From assembly GCF_000785435.2 (NCBI RefSeq), contig NZ_JTDB02000001.1, positions 710,499-774,498 of the forward strand: a stretch of 64,000 bases of DNA, read 5' to 3'. The notes below the pieces were generated by a model. It had not been told where the DNA came from. It did not search any database and saw only the letters and a list, made by a program, of their open reading frames with translations. Numbering within the stretch: position 1 is the stretch's first letter; every line of letters starts with the position of its first letter. Shown piece by piece: positions 32,934 to 43,700 of the stretch. Both the position numbers and the translations under genes were made by a program. This DNA is from Paraburkholderia sacchari (GTDB taxonomy: Bacteria; Pseudomonadota; Gammaproteobacteria; Burkholderiales; Burkholderiaceae).

Positions 32934-35900
32934 ATGTTCGAGACGATTCTTATCGCCAATCGTGGCGCTATCGCGTGCCGGATTCTTAGAACGCTGCGCG
33001 AACTCGGTGTCACCGGAGTCTCCGTTTTTGCGGAGGCGGATAGAGCGAGCCGTCACGTGAGCGAGGCGCCCATCGCGCACTGCCTGGGCGATGGCCCCGC
33101 GGCGACGACTTATCTCGACACGAAACAGATCCTCGAGATCGCTCGTCGCGAGGGCGTACAGGCCATTCATCCCGGGTATGGATTCCTGTCCGAGAATGCA
33201 GCCTTCGGAGAGGCGTGCGAAGCGGCGGGAATTGCGTTCATCGGGCCAACGCCCGCGCAACTGCGTGTCTTTGGCCTGAAGCACACGGCGCGTGAAATCG
33301 CTGAGAAGGAAGACGTGCCTATGCTCAGGGGCACCGGCTTGCTCGGTGACGTGACGGCGGGGCTGGAAGCCGCCCAAGCAATTGGCTATCCGGTCATGCT
33401 GAAGAGCACGGCCGGCGGAGGCGGCATCGGCATGCGCGTTTGCTGGAATGCCGCCGAACTCGGCGCGCACTTCGACGCCGTGAAGCGACTTGGCGAGAAC
33501 AATTTCAGCGATTCTGGCGTGTTCCTCGAAAAGTACATCGAGCGGGCACGACACCTGGAAGTGCAGATCTTCGGCGACGGGAAGGGCGACGCGATTGCGC
33601 TCGGCGTACGCGACTGCTCGGTGCAGCGGCGCAACCAGAAAGTGCTTGAGGAAACGCCTGCCCCGTGCTTGCCGGATGGAATTTCCGAAGCCCTGTGCGC
33701 GGCAGCAGTGAAGCTCGCGAAGGCGGTGGACTATCGCTCCGCTGGCACCGTCGAGTTCGTGTACGACAGTGCCGCCGAGCAGTTCTATTTCCTCGAAGTC
33801 AACACGCGCCTGCAGGTGGAGCACGGCGTGACCGAGCAGGTGTGGGGTGTCGACCTCGTGCGCTGGATGATCGAGCTGGCGGCAGGCACACTCAAGCCGC
33901 TGCAGGAGCTCGTAGCGGAATTGACGCCGCGCGGCCACGCAATTCAGGCGCGGGTCTATGCGGAAGACCCAGGTAGAGAGTTCAAGCCAAGCCCTGGCCT
34001 GCTGACCGACGTCGCGTTCCCGCCAGCGGATGGTCTCGCGCTGCGCATCGACACGTGGGTTGAGGCCGGTTGCGAAGTGCCGCCGTACTTCGATCCGATG
34101 CTCGCCAAGGTGATCGCGTGGTCGCCGACTCGCGACGAGGCGCGCCACGCGCTCAATAACGCGCTGATGAACACATGCATCTACGGCGTCGAGACGAATC
34201 GCGACTATCTGCTCCAGATCCTGGACGACAAGCCGTTTGCATCGGGCGAACCGTGGACCCGGTGCCTGGAAGGGCTCAAGTACCTGGCCAGCACCGTCGA
34301 AGTCGTGAGCGGCGGGACGCAAACGACGGTACAAGACTTCCCGGGCCGCCTGGGATACTGGGCGGTCGGCATCCCGCCTTCGGGGCCGATGGATGATCGC
34401 GCAATGCGGCTCGGCAACCGTCTCCTTGGGAACGCCGCCGACGCCGCTGCGCTCGAAATCACGATGACCGGTCCGACGCTGCGCTTCAATACAGACTCGG
34501 TCGTTGCCATCACGGGCGCTGAAATTCCCGTGCAGCTCGATGACGTCGAGCAACCGTTGAATACGAGCCTCTTTGTTCCGGCGGGCGCGACGCTGTCGCT
34601 CGGTACCATTCGCGGCGCTGGGGCACGCGCGTATCTTTGCATACGCGGGGGTTTGAACGTCGGCGTTTATCTCGGCAGCCGGAGCACCTTTACGCTCGGT
34701 CAGTTCGGCGGGCATGGCGGTCGTGCAATACGCGCAGGTGACGTGCTTCATCTCTACCCGCTCGAAAACGCGCAGGCGGGCAAGACGCTGCATGACGTGC
34801 CGAAGCTCGAAGCCATTCGCACCATTCGGGTGATTTACGGTCCGCATGGCGCGCCCGAGTACTTCAGCGCCAGCTACATCGAGCGGTTCCTGGACACCGA
34901 TTGGGAGGTGCATTTCAATTCCAGCCGTACCGGCGTGCGCCTGATCGGCCCGAAGCCGGAGTGGGCTCGCGAAGACGGCGGCGAGGCAGGCCTGCACCCT
35001 TCGAACATTCACGACAACCCCTATGCGGTCGGTGCCGTCGACTTCACCGGCGACATGCCTGTGATTCTCGGACCCGACGGCCCGAGCCTGGGCGGCTTCG
35101 TTTGTCCGGTGACCATCATCGAGGCTGATCTCTGGCACATCGGTCAGCTGAAGGCCGGCGACAAGATTCGCTTCGTTCCGGTGGAGGTGGATGAAGCGCG
35201 TGAAGCGGCACGCCAACGCACCCGCGAACTGGAAAGCCTCGAGATCGAGGCGACCGCGCCAACCCCAAGACGGTCGTCGCTGACATCGCCCATCGTGCTC
35301 GACACAGGCTCGGGTGGCGAGCGGCTGGTTGCGCGCGTATCGGGCGACACGCACCTGCTGCTCGAAATTGGCCCTGCCGAACTTGACCTCGTCTCGCGCT
35401 TTCGTGGGCACGCGCTCATGCAAACTCTCGAGGCAATGGCGCTTTCCGGCGTCATCGATCTGACGCCTGGCATTCGTTCGCTCCAGATTCACTATCGGCC
35501 GGAGAAATTGCCGCTCGCGCAACTGCTGGATGTGGTAAGCGAGGCGTGGGAGCGGGTCTTGCTGAAAAAGGACCTGCGTGTGCCTTCTCGCGTCGTTCAC
35601 ATTCCGCTTTCGTGGGATGACCCGGCGTGCCAGCTCGCGATCGAGAAGTACATGACGACGGTGCGCAAAGACGCGCCATGGTGCCCGAGCAACCTGGAGT
35701 TCATTCGCCGGATCAACGGCCTCGAATCGATCGATGCCGTGAAAAAGGTCATTTTCGACGCGAGCTATCTCGTGATGGGTCTCGGGGACGTATACCTGGG
35801 CGCACCCGTTGCCACACCGCTTGACCCGCGGCACCGTCTCGTGACGACGAAATACAATCCGGCCCGCACCTGGACGGCGGAGAACTCGGTCGGCATCGGC

Positions 35901-36533
35901 GGCGCGTATCTCTGCGTGTATGGTATGGAAGGGCCCGGCGGCTATCAATTCGTCGGCCGAACGCTGCAGATGTGGAATCGCTATCGCAAGGTCGCGGATT
36001 TCGCCGGCCAGCACTATTTGCTGCGGTTTTTCGATCAGATCCGCTTCTACGAAGTGTCGGCTGACGAACTGCTTCGCATCCGCGCGGATTTTCCGCTTGG
36101 ACGTTATCCGTTGAAGATCGAGGAGTCCGAACTTTCTCTGCCGGATTATCAGGCGTTCCTTGCGAGCGAAGCGGCCAGCATCGACACGTTCCGTTCACGA
36201 CAGTACGCCTCCTTTCAGTCCGAGCGCGAGCGGTGGCGCGAAGCGGGCACTTCGGAGGAAGCGATCGAGCCGCACGCTTCGGAGGATGCCCAACTTGCTC
36301 CCCTCAACGACGGGCAGGTCCCGGTGGATTGCGAAATCGCCGGCAGCCTCTGGCAGGTGAAGGTGAAGACCGGAGATGTCGTTGCCGCGGGCGACGTGCT
36401 GCTCATCGTCGAGTCGATGAAAATGGAGATCTCGGTGTGTGCCTCGTGTGCGGGTACGGTCGCCGACATTCATGTGGCGCCTGGCTCGCCCGTGCGCGCC
36501 GGGCAACGAGTCGCAGTCATTGAACGTCAATAA
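32934..36533 (+). CDS. Guanidine carboxylase (urea-carboxylase family, biotin-dependent)
   Basis: This 1199-residue enzyme has the full urea carboxylase layout. Residues about 1-450 are biotin carboxylase, with the ATP-grasp Gly loop TAGGGGIGMRV and EVNTRLQVEHGVTEQVWG. Residues about 460-780 are the AHS2/KipA-like half of the carboxyltransferase domain (GYWAVGIPPSGPMDDRAMRLGN, then PYAVGAVDFTGDMPVILGPDGPSLGGF), about 790-1100 the AHS1/KipI-like half, and the C-terminal biotin carrier has K1163 in ESMKME. D703 in VDFTGD lies where urea carboxylases, as I recall, have Asn; Asp is reported to mark guanidine specificity. Guanidine is carboxylated to carboxyguanidine using ATP and bicarbonate. The riboswitch and cgdAB context agree. 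Confidence 0.93.
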   Translation: MFETILIANRGAIACRILRTLRELGVTGVSVFAEADRASRHVSEAPIAHCLGDGPAATTYLDTKQILEIARREGVQAIHPGYGFLSENAAFGEACEAAGIAFIGPTPAQLRVFGLKHTAREIAEKEDVPMLRGTGLLGDVTAGLEAAQAIGYPVMLKSTAGGGGIGMRVCWNAAELGAHFDAVKRLGENNFSDSGVFLEKYIERARHLEVQIFGDGKGDAIALGVRDCSVQRRNQKVLEETPAPCLPDGISEALCAAAVKLAKAVDYRSAGTVEFVYDSAAEQFYFLEVNTRLQVEHGVTEQVWGVDLVRWMIELAAGTLKPLQELVAELTPRGHAIQARVYAEDPGREFKPSPGLLTDVAFPPADGLALRIDTWVEAGCEVPPYFDPMLAKVIAWSPTRDEARHALNNALMNTCIYGVETNRDYLLQILDDKPFASGEPWTRCLEGLKYLASTVEVVSGGTQTTVQDFPGRLGYWAVGIPPSGPMDDRAMRLGNRLLGNAADAAALEITMTGPTLRFNTDSVVAITGAEIPVQLDDVEQPLNTSLFVPAGATLSLGTIRGAGARAYLCIRGGLNVGVYLGSRSTFTLGQFGGHGGRAIRAGDVLHLYPLENAQAGKTLHDVPKLEAIRTIRVIYGPHGAPEYFSASYIERFLDTDWEVHFNSSRTGVRLIGPKPEWAREDGGEAGLHPSNIHDNPYAVGAVDFTGDMPVILGPDGPSLGGFVCPVTIIEADLWHIGQLKAGDKIRFVPVEVDEAREAARQRTRELESLEIEATAPTPRRSSLTSPIVLDTGSGGERLVARVSGDTHLLLEIGPAELDLVSRFRGHALMQTLEAMALSGVIDLTPGIRSLQIHYRPEKLPLAQLLDVVSEAWERVLLKKDLRVPSRVVHIPLSWDDPACQLAIEKYMTTVRKDAPWCPSNLEFIRRINGLESIDAVKKVIFDASYLVMGLGDVYLGAPVATPLDPRHRLVTTKYNPARTWTAENSVGIGGAYLCVYGMEGPGGYQFVGRTLQMWNRYRKVADFAGQHYLLRFFDQIRFYEVSADELLRIRADFPLGRYPLKIEESELSLPDYQAFLASEAASIDTFRSRQYASFQSERERWREAGTSEEAIEPHASEDAQLAPLNDGQVPVDCEIAGSLWQVKVKTGDVVAAGDVLLIVESMKMEISVCASCAGTVADIHVAPGSPVRAGQRVAVIERQ

Positions 36534-36551
36534 TTGGAAGGACAGAGAACC

Positions 36552-38366
36552 ATGCCGTCATTCGACCTGCGACTTTCCACGCTCCGTAGTGCGTATCGCA
36601 ATGGGCGACTCACGCCGCGCCAGCTTGTGGCCGAACTGCTCGAGAAAGCGAGCGCACTGAATCCGGAGTTCAATCTCTTCATTCATCTTCTGACCGAAGG
36701 CGAAGTCGCGCCGTACCTTGACTGGCTCGAGCAGCAAGACTTGAGGCGTCTGCCGTTGTACGGTGTGCCGTTCGCCATCAAGGACAATATCGACCTTGCT
36801 GGAATTCCGACAACCGCCGCGTGCCCCGACTTTGCGTACACGCCGCAGGAGTCAGCGACCCTTGTCAGCCAGCTGATTTCGCTTGGCGCCATTCCGCTCG
36901 GCAAGACCAATCTCGACCAGTTCGCTACGGGTCTGAACGGCACGCGTTCGCCATACGGCAAATGTCGCAACAGTGTGCTTGCGGACTACCCGTCGGGCGG
37001 CTCGAGCGCGGGTTCGTCTCTTGCCGTCGCGTTGGGCGTGGCGAGCTTCGCGCTCGGGACAGACACGGCGGGCTCTGGTCGTGTGCCTGCCGGCCTGAAT
37101 AATCTCATCGGACTCAAGCCGACCAAGGGCATCCTCTCGACGGCGGGGGTGGTCCCCGCCTGCCGCACGCTCGATTGCGTGACATTCTTCACTGCCACGG
37201 CTGAAGAGGCTAGTGAGCTTCTCTCGTTGACCGCGCAGACCGATGCCCGCGATGCATACAGTCGCAAGAACCCGCAGTGGAACTCGGCAAGTGCGTTCGG
37301 CAAGCCCTCGTCGTTCCGGTTTGGGGTTCCGGCGCGCCTTGAATTCGCGGGATGCGCGGAGAGTCCGGAGCTGTTCGCATGCGCTCGTGCACGCCTGGAA
37401 ACGGCAGGCGGCGAGGCGGTGGAGATCGATTTCGAGCCCTTTGTCGAAGCCGCCAATCTCCTTTATCAGGGGCCCTGGGTTGCCGAGCGTTACAGCGTAG
37501 CAGGCGAGTTGATGTCAACGACGCCGGACGCCGTGCTTCCCGTCATTCGAGACGTGCTGGCCAAGGCGCCGGGTGCGACAGCGGTTGAACTATTTCGCGC
37601 GCAATATCGCTTGCAGTCGTTGAAGGCCGCCTGTGACGCGGTGGTCGATTCACTGGATTTCGTGCTGACGCCGACTTATCCTCGCCCGGTGACACTGGCT
37701 GAACTGGCGCAAGACCCCATCGGGCCGAACTCGTTGCTCGGTTACTACACGAACTTCATGAATCTGCTGGATTACGCAGCGGTCGCCACTCCAACCGGGT
37801 TCATGAAGAACGGGCTGCCGTGGGGCGTAACCGTCTTCGGCCGCGCCTTCACCGACCAGTATCTGTTGGGCGTCGCCGACATGCTGCAAACGGCGAGCGG
37901 CATCGAATTCGTCGGTGGAAACCGCCCGGAGTCTTGCGCGCGGCGAGTGGCGACCAACGATCGGATTCGCGTCGCGGTGTGCGGTGCTCACATGCAAGGG
38001 CTGCCGCTGAACAAGGATCTGGTTTCCCGAGGCGCGCATAGGGTTCAGGCAACGCACACGGCTGCGCATTATCGGCTGGCCGCGCTGCCGGCTTCTGCGG
38101 ACGGCACGAGACGCCCGGGAATGTGGCGAGTGGCTGAGAACGGCGCGAAGGTTGCGCTCGAAGTGTGGGAAATGCCAAGCGTCGAGTTCGGTTCGTTCAT
38201 CGCAACCGTGCCGTCTCCGCTGGTGCTGGGGAAGATCGAATTGTCAGACGGCTCGTGGGTAACCGGCTTCCTGTGCGAACCCTATGGCGTGCTGTCGGGA
38301 ACGGATATATCGGAATTTGGTGGATGGCGAGCGTGGCTTGCAAGCGAGCGCAGCATCGATGCGTGA
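36552..38366 (+). CDS. atzF: Allophanate hydrolase
   Basis: This 604-residue amidase-signature enzyme hydrolyses allophanate to ammonia and CO2. The catalytic triad is visible as K77 (FAIKDN), S151 (GGSSAGS) and S175 (GTDTAGSGRVPA). Their 74 and 24 residue spacings equal those of AtzF, as I recall its K91/S165/S189. The C-terminal domain of about 130 residues (VAVCGAHMQGLPLNKDLVSRGA, then GFLCEPYG near the end) is the AtzF-type extension. It starts 18 bases after the carboxylase gene and completes the guanidine pathway. Confidence 0.95.
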   Translation: MPSFDLRLSTLRSAYRNGRLTPRQLVAELLEKASALNPEFNLFIHLLTEGEVAPYLDWLEQQDLRRLPLYGVPFAIKDNIDLAGIPTTAACPDFAYTPQESATLVSQLISLGAIPLGKTNLDQFATGLNGTRSPYGKCRNSVLADYPSGGSSAGSSLAVALGVASFALGTDTAGSGRVPAGLNNLIGLKPTKGILSTAGVVPACRTLDCVTFFTATAEEASELLSLTAQTDARDAYSRKNPQWNSASAFGKPSSFRFGVPARLEFAGCAESPELFACARARLETAGGEAVEIDFEPFVEAANLLYQGPWVAERYSVAGELMSTTPDAVLPVIRDVLAKAPGATAVELFRAQYRLQSLKAACDAVVDSLDFVLTPTYPRPVTLAELAQDPIGPNSLLGYYTNFMNLLDYAAVATPTGFMKNGLPWGVTVFGRAFTDQYLLGVADMLQTASGIEFVGGNRPESCARRVATNDRIRVAVCGAHMQGLPLNKDLVSRGAHRVQATHTAAHYRLAALPASADGTRRPGMWRVAENGAKVALEVWEMPSVEFGSFIATVPSPLVLGKIELSDGSWVTGFLCEPYGVLSGTDISEFGGWRAWLASERSIDA

Positions 38367-38588
38367 CGGGCCGGCAGGGAAGGGGTAAGGCGCCCTGAGC
38401 CCGGCTGAAGGGGCTAGATTCTGGTGCCCCAGGTTCGCCAAATCCGCAGAAGTAAAGCTGGGCTATTGTGCAAGCACGCTTTACCGGAACTGATCGTTTT
38501 GAAATCCGCGGCCGCTGCGCAGTGCATCGGCACACAGCGGATGTTGCTTGATTGCCTGCCAGAGGCTGCCGCCGCTGAAGCAGTCGCG

Positions 38589-39359
38589 TCATGCCGCCGG
38601 ATCGCTTGATACGCTCGCCGCTTGAGGCGGCGCGGGCAGTGGACGGCGAGCAATCGTTTCGGCTTCCGAACGTTTGATGCCAAACGCCTGCAGCACGATG
38701 GCCGCCGTGCTTTCGGCGAACTTCTCGTGTCTGGATCGAAGGGCCTTTCGTGAGCGAACCGCCCGCTTTGAAGATCCGGAGAGGTGAAGCTCAGCAGCTA
38801 TTGCGGCGATGACAGTGCCGATCACGGAAAACGTACACAGCAGTTCGTCCGCGACCACGAAGCGGCGTTCCGAAATCCCCCTCTTCGTGTCCCGCAGTAG
38901 TCGCTGACCCAGCCCCTCGATCAGGACTCGCGTGGATAGTCCTTCGCGTATCAGTAGTTGCCCCCAAACCGGCTTCCGATATGCGCGCAAAACCGTATGA
39001 CGTACCGACATTGCGATCGCTTCGGCCGGGTCGGACAACCCGGCTGCGAGACGATCGAGCGTACTCGCGAACTCCTCGAACAACCAGTCCGCGAGCGCAG
39101 CAATGATCCCTTCCTTCGAATCGAAGTAGTTATAGAACGACCCGAATCCCACGTCGGCGGCGTTCGTAATCTCTGTGATCGTGACGTTGTCCATTCCTTT
39201 TTCCTCCACCAGCGCAAACGCGGCATCGAGCAAACGAAGCCGCGTTTCGAGCTTGCGTCGGGCCACGCGCGGCGATCGCGTTGCGATGGATTCGCGACCG
39301 GGGACTGGCGTCTTCGCCTGTCGCCGACGGCTCGTGCGGGAAAGCGGGACGTTGGTCAT
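38589..39359 (-). CDS. TetR-family repressor of the RND efflux operon
   Basis: This 256-residue regulator has a basic N-terminus and a TetR HTH (LLDAAFALVEEKGMDNVTITEIT, recognition region GFGSFYNYFDSKEGII). Its ligand domain (LSDPAEAIAMSVRHTVLRAYRKPVWGQLLIREGL, GLGQRLLRDTKRGI, RRFVVADELL) is clearly paralogous to the TetR encoded at 45515-46270. GGAGG precedes the ATG at 39359. It diverges from the RND adaptor gene, and the shared gap holds a TTGACA promoter overlapped by TGTC-N6-GACA, the likely operator. Confidence 0.92.
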   Translation of the reverse strand: MTNVPLSRTSRRRQAKTPVPGRESIATRSPRVARRKLETRLRLLDAAFALVEEKGMDNVTITEITNAADVGFGSFYNYFDSKEGIIAALADWLFEEFASTLDRLAAGLSDPAEAIAMSVRHTVLRAYRKPVWGQLLIREGLSTRVLIEGLGQRLLRDTKRGISERRFVVADELLCTFSVIGTVIAAIAAELHLSGSSKRAVRSRKALRSRHEKFAESTAAIVLQAFGIKRSEAETIARRPLPAPPQAASVSSDPAA

Positions 39360-39399
39360 GTTAGCTCCTCCTGTATATCCCTCATATTTTATGTTTAAC

Positions 39400-39440
39400 T
39401 GTCATAGTTGACAAGAATATCAGTAATGGGTTTAATGTCA
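39400..39440 (+). promoter_or_regulatory. Promoter and TetR operator for the RND operon
   Basis: A perfect -35 TTGACA at 39408-39413 and -10 TTTAAT at 39431-39436 are 17 bases apart. TGTC (39400-39403) and GACA (39410-39413) form an inverted repeat across the -35. The block 39408-39440 matches 46320-46352 at 28 of 33 positions, so both are probably bound by related TetR proteins. Confidence 0.75.
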
Positions 39441-39560
39441 CCCGTCGCCTCGAAGCACGCCAATGGCTTTGTTTTCGCGCTTCTGGCAACGCGCGCTTCT
39501 TGCAGGCGCGACTGGCCATCGGCGTGGACGACTTTTCCACCTGAATTCATCATCTGCCTT

Positions 39561-40733
39561 GTGAACATCGTGAAACATCCCGGTCTTGTCGCGCTGAAAC
39601 GAGTGCGCTCCTTGTTGCCTTCCTTCTTTACATCGTCACAGAAGTTGACTGTCGTCGTTGCGGCGTGCAGCGCCATCGTTCTTGGTGCATGCCGCCAGCA
39701 CGAGGTAATCAGCCCGGAGGCCAAGCCCGTCGTTGCGCTTGCGGTTCATCCGGATGGGCACGCTGAGAGCAACTCGTTGCCGGCACAGGTGCAGGCGCGT
39801 TATTCCACGCCTCTGTCGTTCCGGGTGGGAGGCAAGGTCATAGAGCGGCGGGTGCATATCGGCGATACGGTCAAGGCGGGACAGACGGTTGCGTTGCTCG
39901 ACCCGACCGATCTGCAGAACAACCTCGTCAATGCGCGCGCGCAGCTCGACGCTGCCGAGCATCGCCTCGTTTTTGCCAGGCAGCAGCTCGACCGCGATCA
40001 GGCTCAGGCACGTGCGAACCTGATTGCTCCCGCGCAGCTGGAGCAGACCGAAGATGCCTACGCTTCGGCGCTTGCGCAGCGCACTTCCGCGCTCGCCCAG
40101 ATGACGCTCGCCACGGATCACCTTCGCTACGCGACGCTCACCGCAGACCACGACGGCGTCATCACTTCCGAGGATGTGGATACCGGCCAGAACGTTCAGG
40201 CAACCCAGGCCGTGTATCACCTTGACTGGACGGGCGATGTCGATGTCGTTAGCGACGTGCCTGAAAGAACGCTGAACGCGCTTGCTGTCGGTAGCAACGC
40301 GCGCGTCACCTTGCCCGCGCTGCCCGGCAAGACTTTCGAAGCACACGTGCGCGAGGTTTCGGCTGCAGCCGATCCGCAAAGCCGCACGTGGCGCGTGAAG
40401 CTCACGCTGACAGCGCCGAGTCCCGAGGTGCGTCTTGGCATGACCGCGAATGTGGCATTCAGCGCAGCGGACGATGCCGGCGCGGTCTTCACGCTGCCGG
40501 TGACGGCGCTCTTCCACAAGGGTGATGATCCGGCCGTGTGGGTGGTGCGTAAAGGCAGCGACACGCTCGAGTTGCGCCCGGTGACGATCGAGCGGTACGA
40601 CGAGGGCACTGTCTCGTTCAGTTCGGGACTGCACGATGGCGAGCGCGTCGTCCTGCAGGGCGTGCATGCCGTGAGTTCAGGGCAGCATGTGCAAGTGGTG
40701 CCTCCGCTGCATTCAGGGGACGCTTCGGTATGA
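39561..40733 (+). CDS. RND efflux periplasmic adaptor (membrane fusion lipoprotein)
   Basis: This periplasmic adaptor of about 390 residues links an RND pump to an outer-membrane channel. A basic N-terminus and hydrophobic stretch (LTVVVAACSAIVLGAC) end in a lipobox Cys. FRVGGKVIERRVHIGDTVKAGQTVALLDPTDL is the first lipoyl half, a coiled-coil hairpin follows (NARAQLDAAEHRLVFARQQLDRDQAQ), then YATLTADHDGVITSEDVDTGQNV and the beta-barrel domain. The start is uncertain: GTG 39561 or 39570 is likely, while the ATG at 39408 lies inside the promoter. It overlaps the pump gene by 4 bases. Confidence 0.85.
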   Translation: MNIVKHPGLVALKRVRSLLPSFFTSSQKLTVVVAACSAIVLGACRQHEVISPEAKPVVALAVHPDGHAESNSLPAQVQARYSTPLSFRVGGKVIERRVHIGDTVKAGQTVALLDPTDLQNNLVNARAQLDAAEHRLVFARQQLDRDQAQARANLIAPAQLEQTEDAYASALAQRTSALAQMTLATDHLRYATLTADHDGVITSEDVDTGQNVQATQAVYHLDWTGDVDVVSDVPERTLNALAVGSNARVTLPALPGKTFEAHVREVSAAADPQSRTWRVKLTLTAPSPEVRLGMTANVAFSAADDAGAVFTLPVTALFHKGDDPAVWVVRKGSDTLELRPVTIERYDEGTVSFSSGLHDGERVVLQGVHAVSSGQHVQVVPPLHSGDASV

Positions 40734-43700
40734 ACGCGCGCGACCACGAACACGCGCTCGACAGCGCGCCGGCGAACGCTTCTGTCGAGGAAAGCGACGG
40801 CGGTACGGGCTTTAACCTCTCTTCATGGGCGCTGCGGCACCAGCAGCTCGTGATTTTTCTGATCGGGCTGGCCACGCTTTTCGGGGTGATTGGCTACACC
40901 CATCTTGCGCAATCGGAAGACCCGCCATTCACATTCCGGACGATGGTCATCAAGACGTACTGGCCGGGCGCGACCGCCCGCGAAGTGCAGGAGCAGATCA
41001 CGGACCGCATTGGCCGGCAGCTTCAGGCGGCGCCGTATGTCGACAACATCAAGAGCTACTCGCGCCCCGGCGAGTCGATGATTTTCTTCGCGATGAAGGA
41101 CGCGGCGCCTGTCAAGGAGGTGCCCGAGACCTGGTACCAGGTCCGCAAGAAGGTGGGCGATATCGCTGCGACGCTGCCGAAGGGAACGGCAGGACCCTTC
41201 TTCAACGATGAGTTCGGCGACGTCTACACGAACATCTATTCGCTCGAAGGCAATGGCTTTACGCCCGCGCAACTGCACGATTATGCGGACCAGCTGCGCA
41301 CGGTTCTGCTGCGCGTGCCGGGCGTCGCGAAGGTCGATTACTTCGGCGACCCCGATCAGCATATTTTCCTCGAGATTTCGAATGCACAGCTCACGCGTCT
41401 GTCGATCACGCCGCAGCAACTCGCTCGTGCAATCGACGCGCAGAACACCGTCGCACCCGTCGGCACCATTACGACGGCGGACGACCGGGTATTCGTGCGG
41501 CCGAGCGGCGCGTTCAAGAATGAACAGGCGCTCGCCGACACGCTAATCACCGTCAACAACCGCTCGTTCAGACTTGGCGATATCGCAACCATCAGGCGCG
41601 GCTATGACGATCCGCCCGTGTCGCAGATGCGCGTTGGCGGCCACGCAGTGCTCGGCATCGGTGTGACGATGCAAAAGGGCGGAGACGTCATTGACCTCGG
41701 CAAGGCACTCGATGCGAAGACGGCGCAATTGCAGGCGTCGCTGCCGGCCGGTCTGAAGCTCGAGCCGGTTTCGAGCATGCCGCACGCGGTCAAGCACTCG
41801 GTGGACGACTTCGTCGAGGCGGTTGGCGAAGCGGTGGCGATCGTGCTGGTTGTCAGCCTTGTTTCGCTCGGCCTGCGCACCGGCATGGTTGTCGTCATCA
41901 CGATCCCTATTGTGCTGGCCGTGACGGCGCTTTGCATGCATCTGTTCGGTATCGGTCTGGACAAGGTTTCGCTCGGCACGCTCGTGCTCGCGCTCGGGCT
42001 GCTCGTCGACGATGCCATCATCGCTGTCGAAATGATGGCCGTGAAGCTGGAGCAAGGGTGGAGCCGCATGCGCGCGGCGGCCTTTGCCTACACGAGCACG
42101 GCGTTTCCGATGCTGACGGGCACGCTCGTCACGGTTTCGGGCTTCCTGCCGATCGCGCTTGCGAAATCGAGCACGGGTGAATACACACGCTCGATCTTCG
42201 AGGTATCGGCCATTGCGCTCATCGTTTCGTGGTTCGCTGCGGTTGTGCTGGTGCCATTGCTGGGCTTCCATCTGCTACCGGAGCGCAAGGCTCACGCGAG
42301 CGGCGGCCACGGCCATGAACACGATGTCTACAACACAGGCTTTTACCGGCGCCTGTCCGGCTGGGTTGCGTCGTGTATCGTCCGGCGCTGGGTCGTGCTC
42401 GGGGTGAGCGCCGTGCTCTTCGTCATTGCGATGGGGGCATTCACGCGCGTGCCGCAGCAGTTCTTCCCGAACTCCGAGCGGCCCGAACTGCTGGTCGACC
42501 TCAGGCTGCCGGAAGGCGCTTCGTTCGAGGCGACGTTACGTGAATCAAAGCGCCTCGAGAAGGTTCTCGATGGCAAGCCGGGGATCGACCACTTCGTCGA
42601 CTTCGTCGGCACGGGCGCGCCGCGCTTCTATCTCCCGCTCGACCAGCAACTGCAGCAGCCGAATTTCGCGCAGTTCGTGATCACGGCCAAAGACGTCGAA
42701 ACACGCGAGGAACTGATGCACTGGCTCGACGCGAAACTGGAGAAAGACTTTACCGGTGTTCGCACACGTGTGGCACGACTCGAAAACGGGCCGCCCGTCG
42801 GGTTCCCGATCAAGTTCCGCGTGAGCGGCGACGATATCGCGACGGTGCGGTCGATCGCGGAAACGGTCGCAGAGAAGGTTCGTGGCGACTCGCGCACGCG
42901 CAACGTCCAGTTCGACTGGGACGAACCGGCAGAACGTTCGATCTCGTTCGAAATGGACCAGAACCGGGCGCGCCAGCTTGGCGTCACGTCAGAGGACGTT
43001 TCGAGCTTCCTCGCCATGACGCTGTCGGGCTACACCGTTACGCAGTACCGCGAGCGCGACAAGCTGATCAACGTCGATCTGCGTGCGCCGAAGAGCGAGC
43101 GCATCGACCCCGCAAAGCTCACGAGCCTTGCAATTCCGACACCGGGCGGGCCGGTTCCGCTCGGCTCGCTCGGACATGTGCGCGACACGCTCGAGTACGG
43201 CGTGATATGGGAGCGCGATCGCCAGCCGACCATCACGGTGCAGGCCGACGTGCGCGGCGACGCGCAGGGCATCGACGTGACGCGCAACCTCGACCAGGCA
43301 CTCACGACGGTGCGCGCGAAGCTGCCTGTCGGGTACCGGATCGAGGTGGGCGGGGCGGTCGAAGAGAGCGTGAAGGGCCAGACGTCGATCAACGCGGAAA
43401 TGCCGCTGATGATCATCGCGGTGCTGACGCTGCTGATGATTCAGCTTAAGAACTTCGCGCGCACCTTCATCGTCGTGCTTACTGCCCCGCTGGGTCTGAT
43501 CGGCGTGGTGACGGCGCTGTTGCTGTTCGGCAAGCCGTTCGGCTTCGTTGCGCTGCTTGGTGTGATTGCGATGTTCGGCATCATCATGCGCAACTCCGTG
43601 ATCCTGGTGGACCAGATCGATCAGGACATCGCGGCGGGGCAGGCGCGCTTCGACGCCATTATCGGCGCAACGGTGCGGCGTTTCAGGCCGATCATGCTGA

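Noticed and set aside
32853-36014. Very long minus-strand open frame (1053 codons) opposite the guanidine carboxylase
   Set aside because: His/Arg-rich composition with no domain pattern; it is the antisense shadow of a high-GC gene whose forward product is unmistakable.
32934-38366. Annotation as urea carboxylase/urea amidolyase for urea breakdown
   Set aside because: The guanidine-I riboswitch, the cgdAB pair and Asp703 favour guanidine; urea may still be a minor substrate.
39408-39560. Upstream ATG extension of the RND adaptor gene
   Set aside because: This TTG/ATG-region start coincides with the -35 element at 39408 and precedes the -10, so it cannot be in the mRNA from that promoter.
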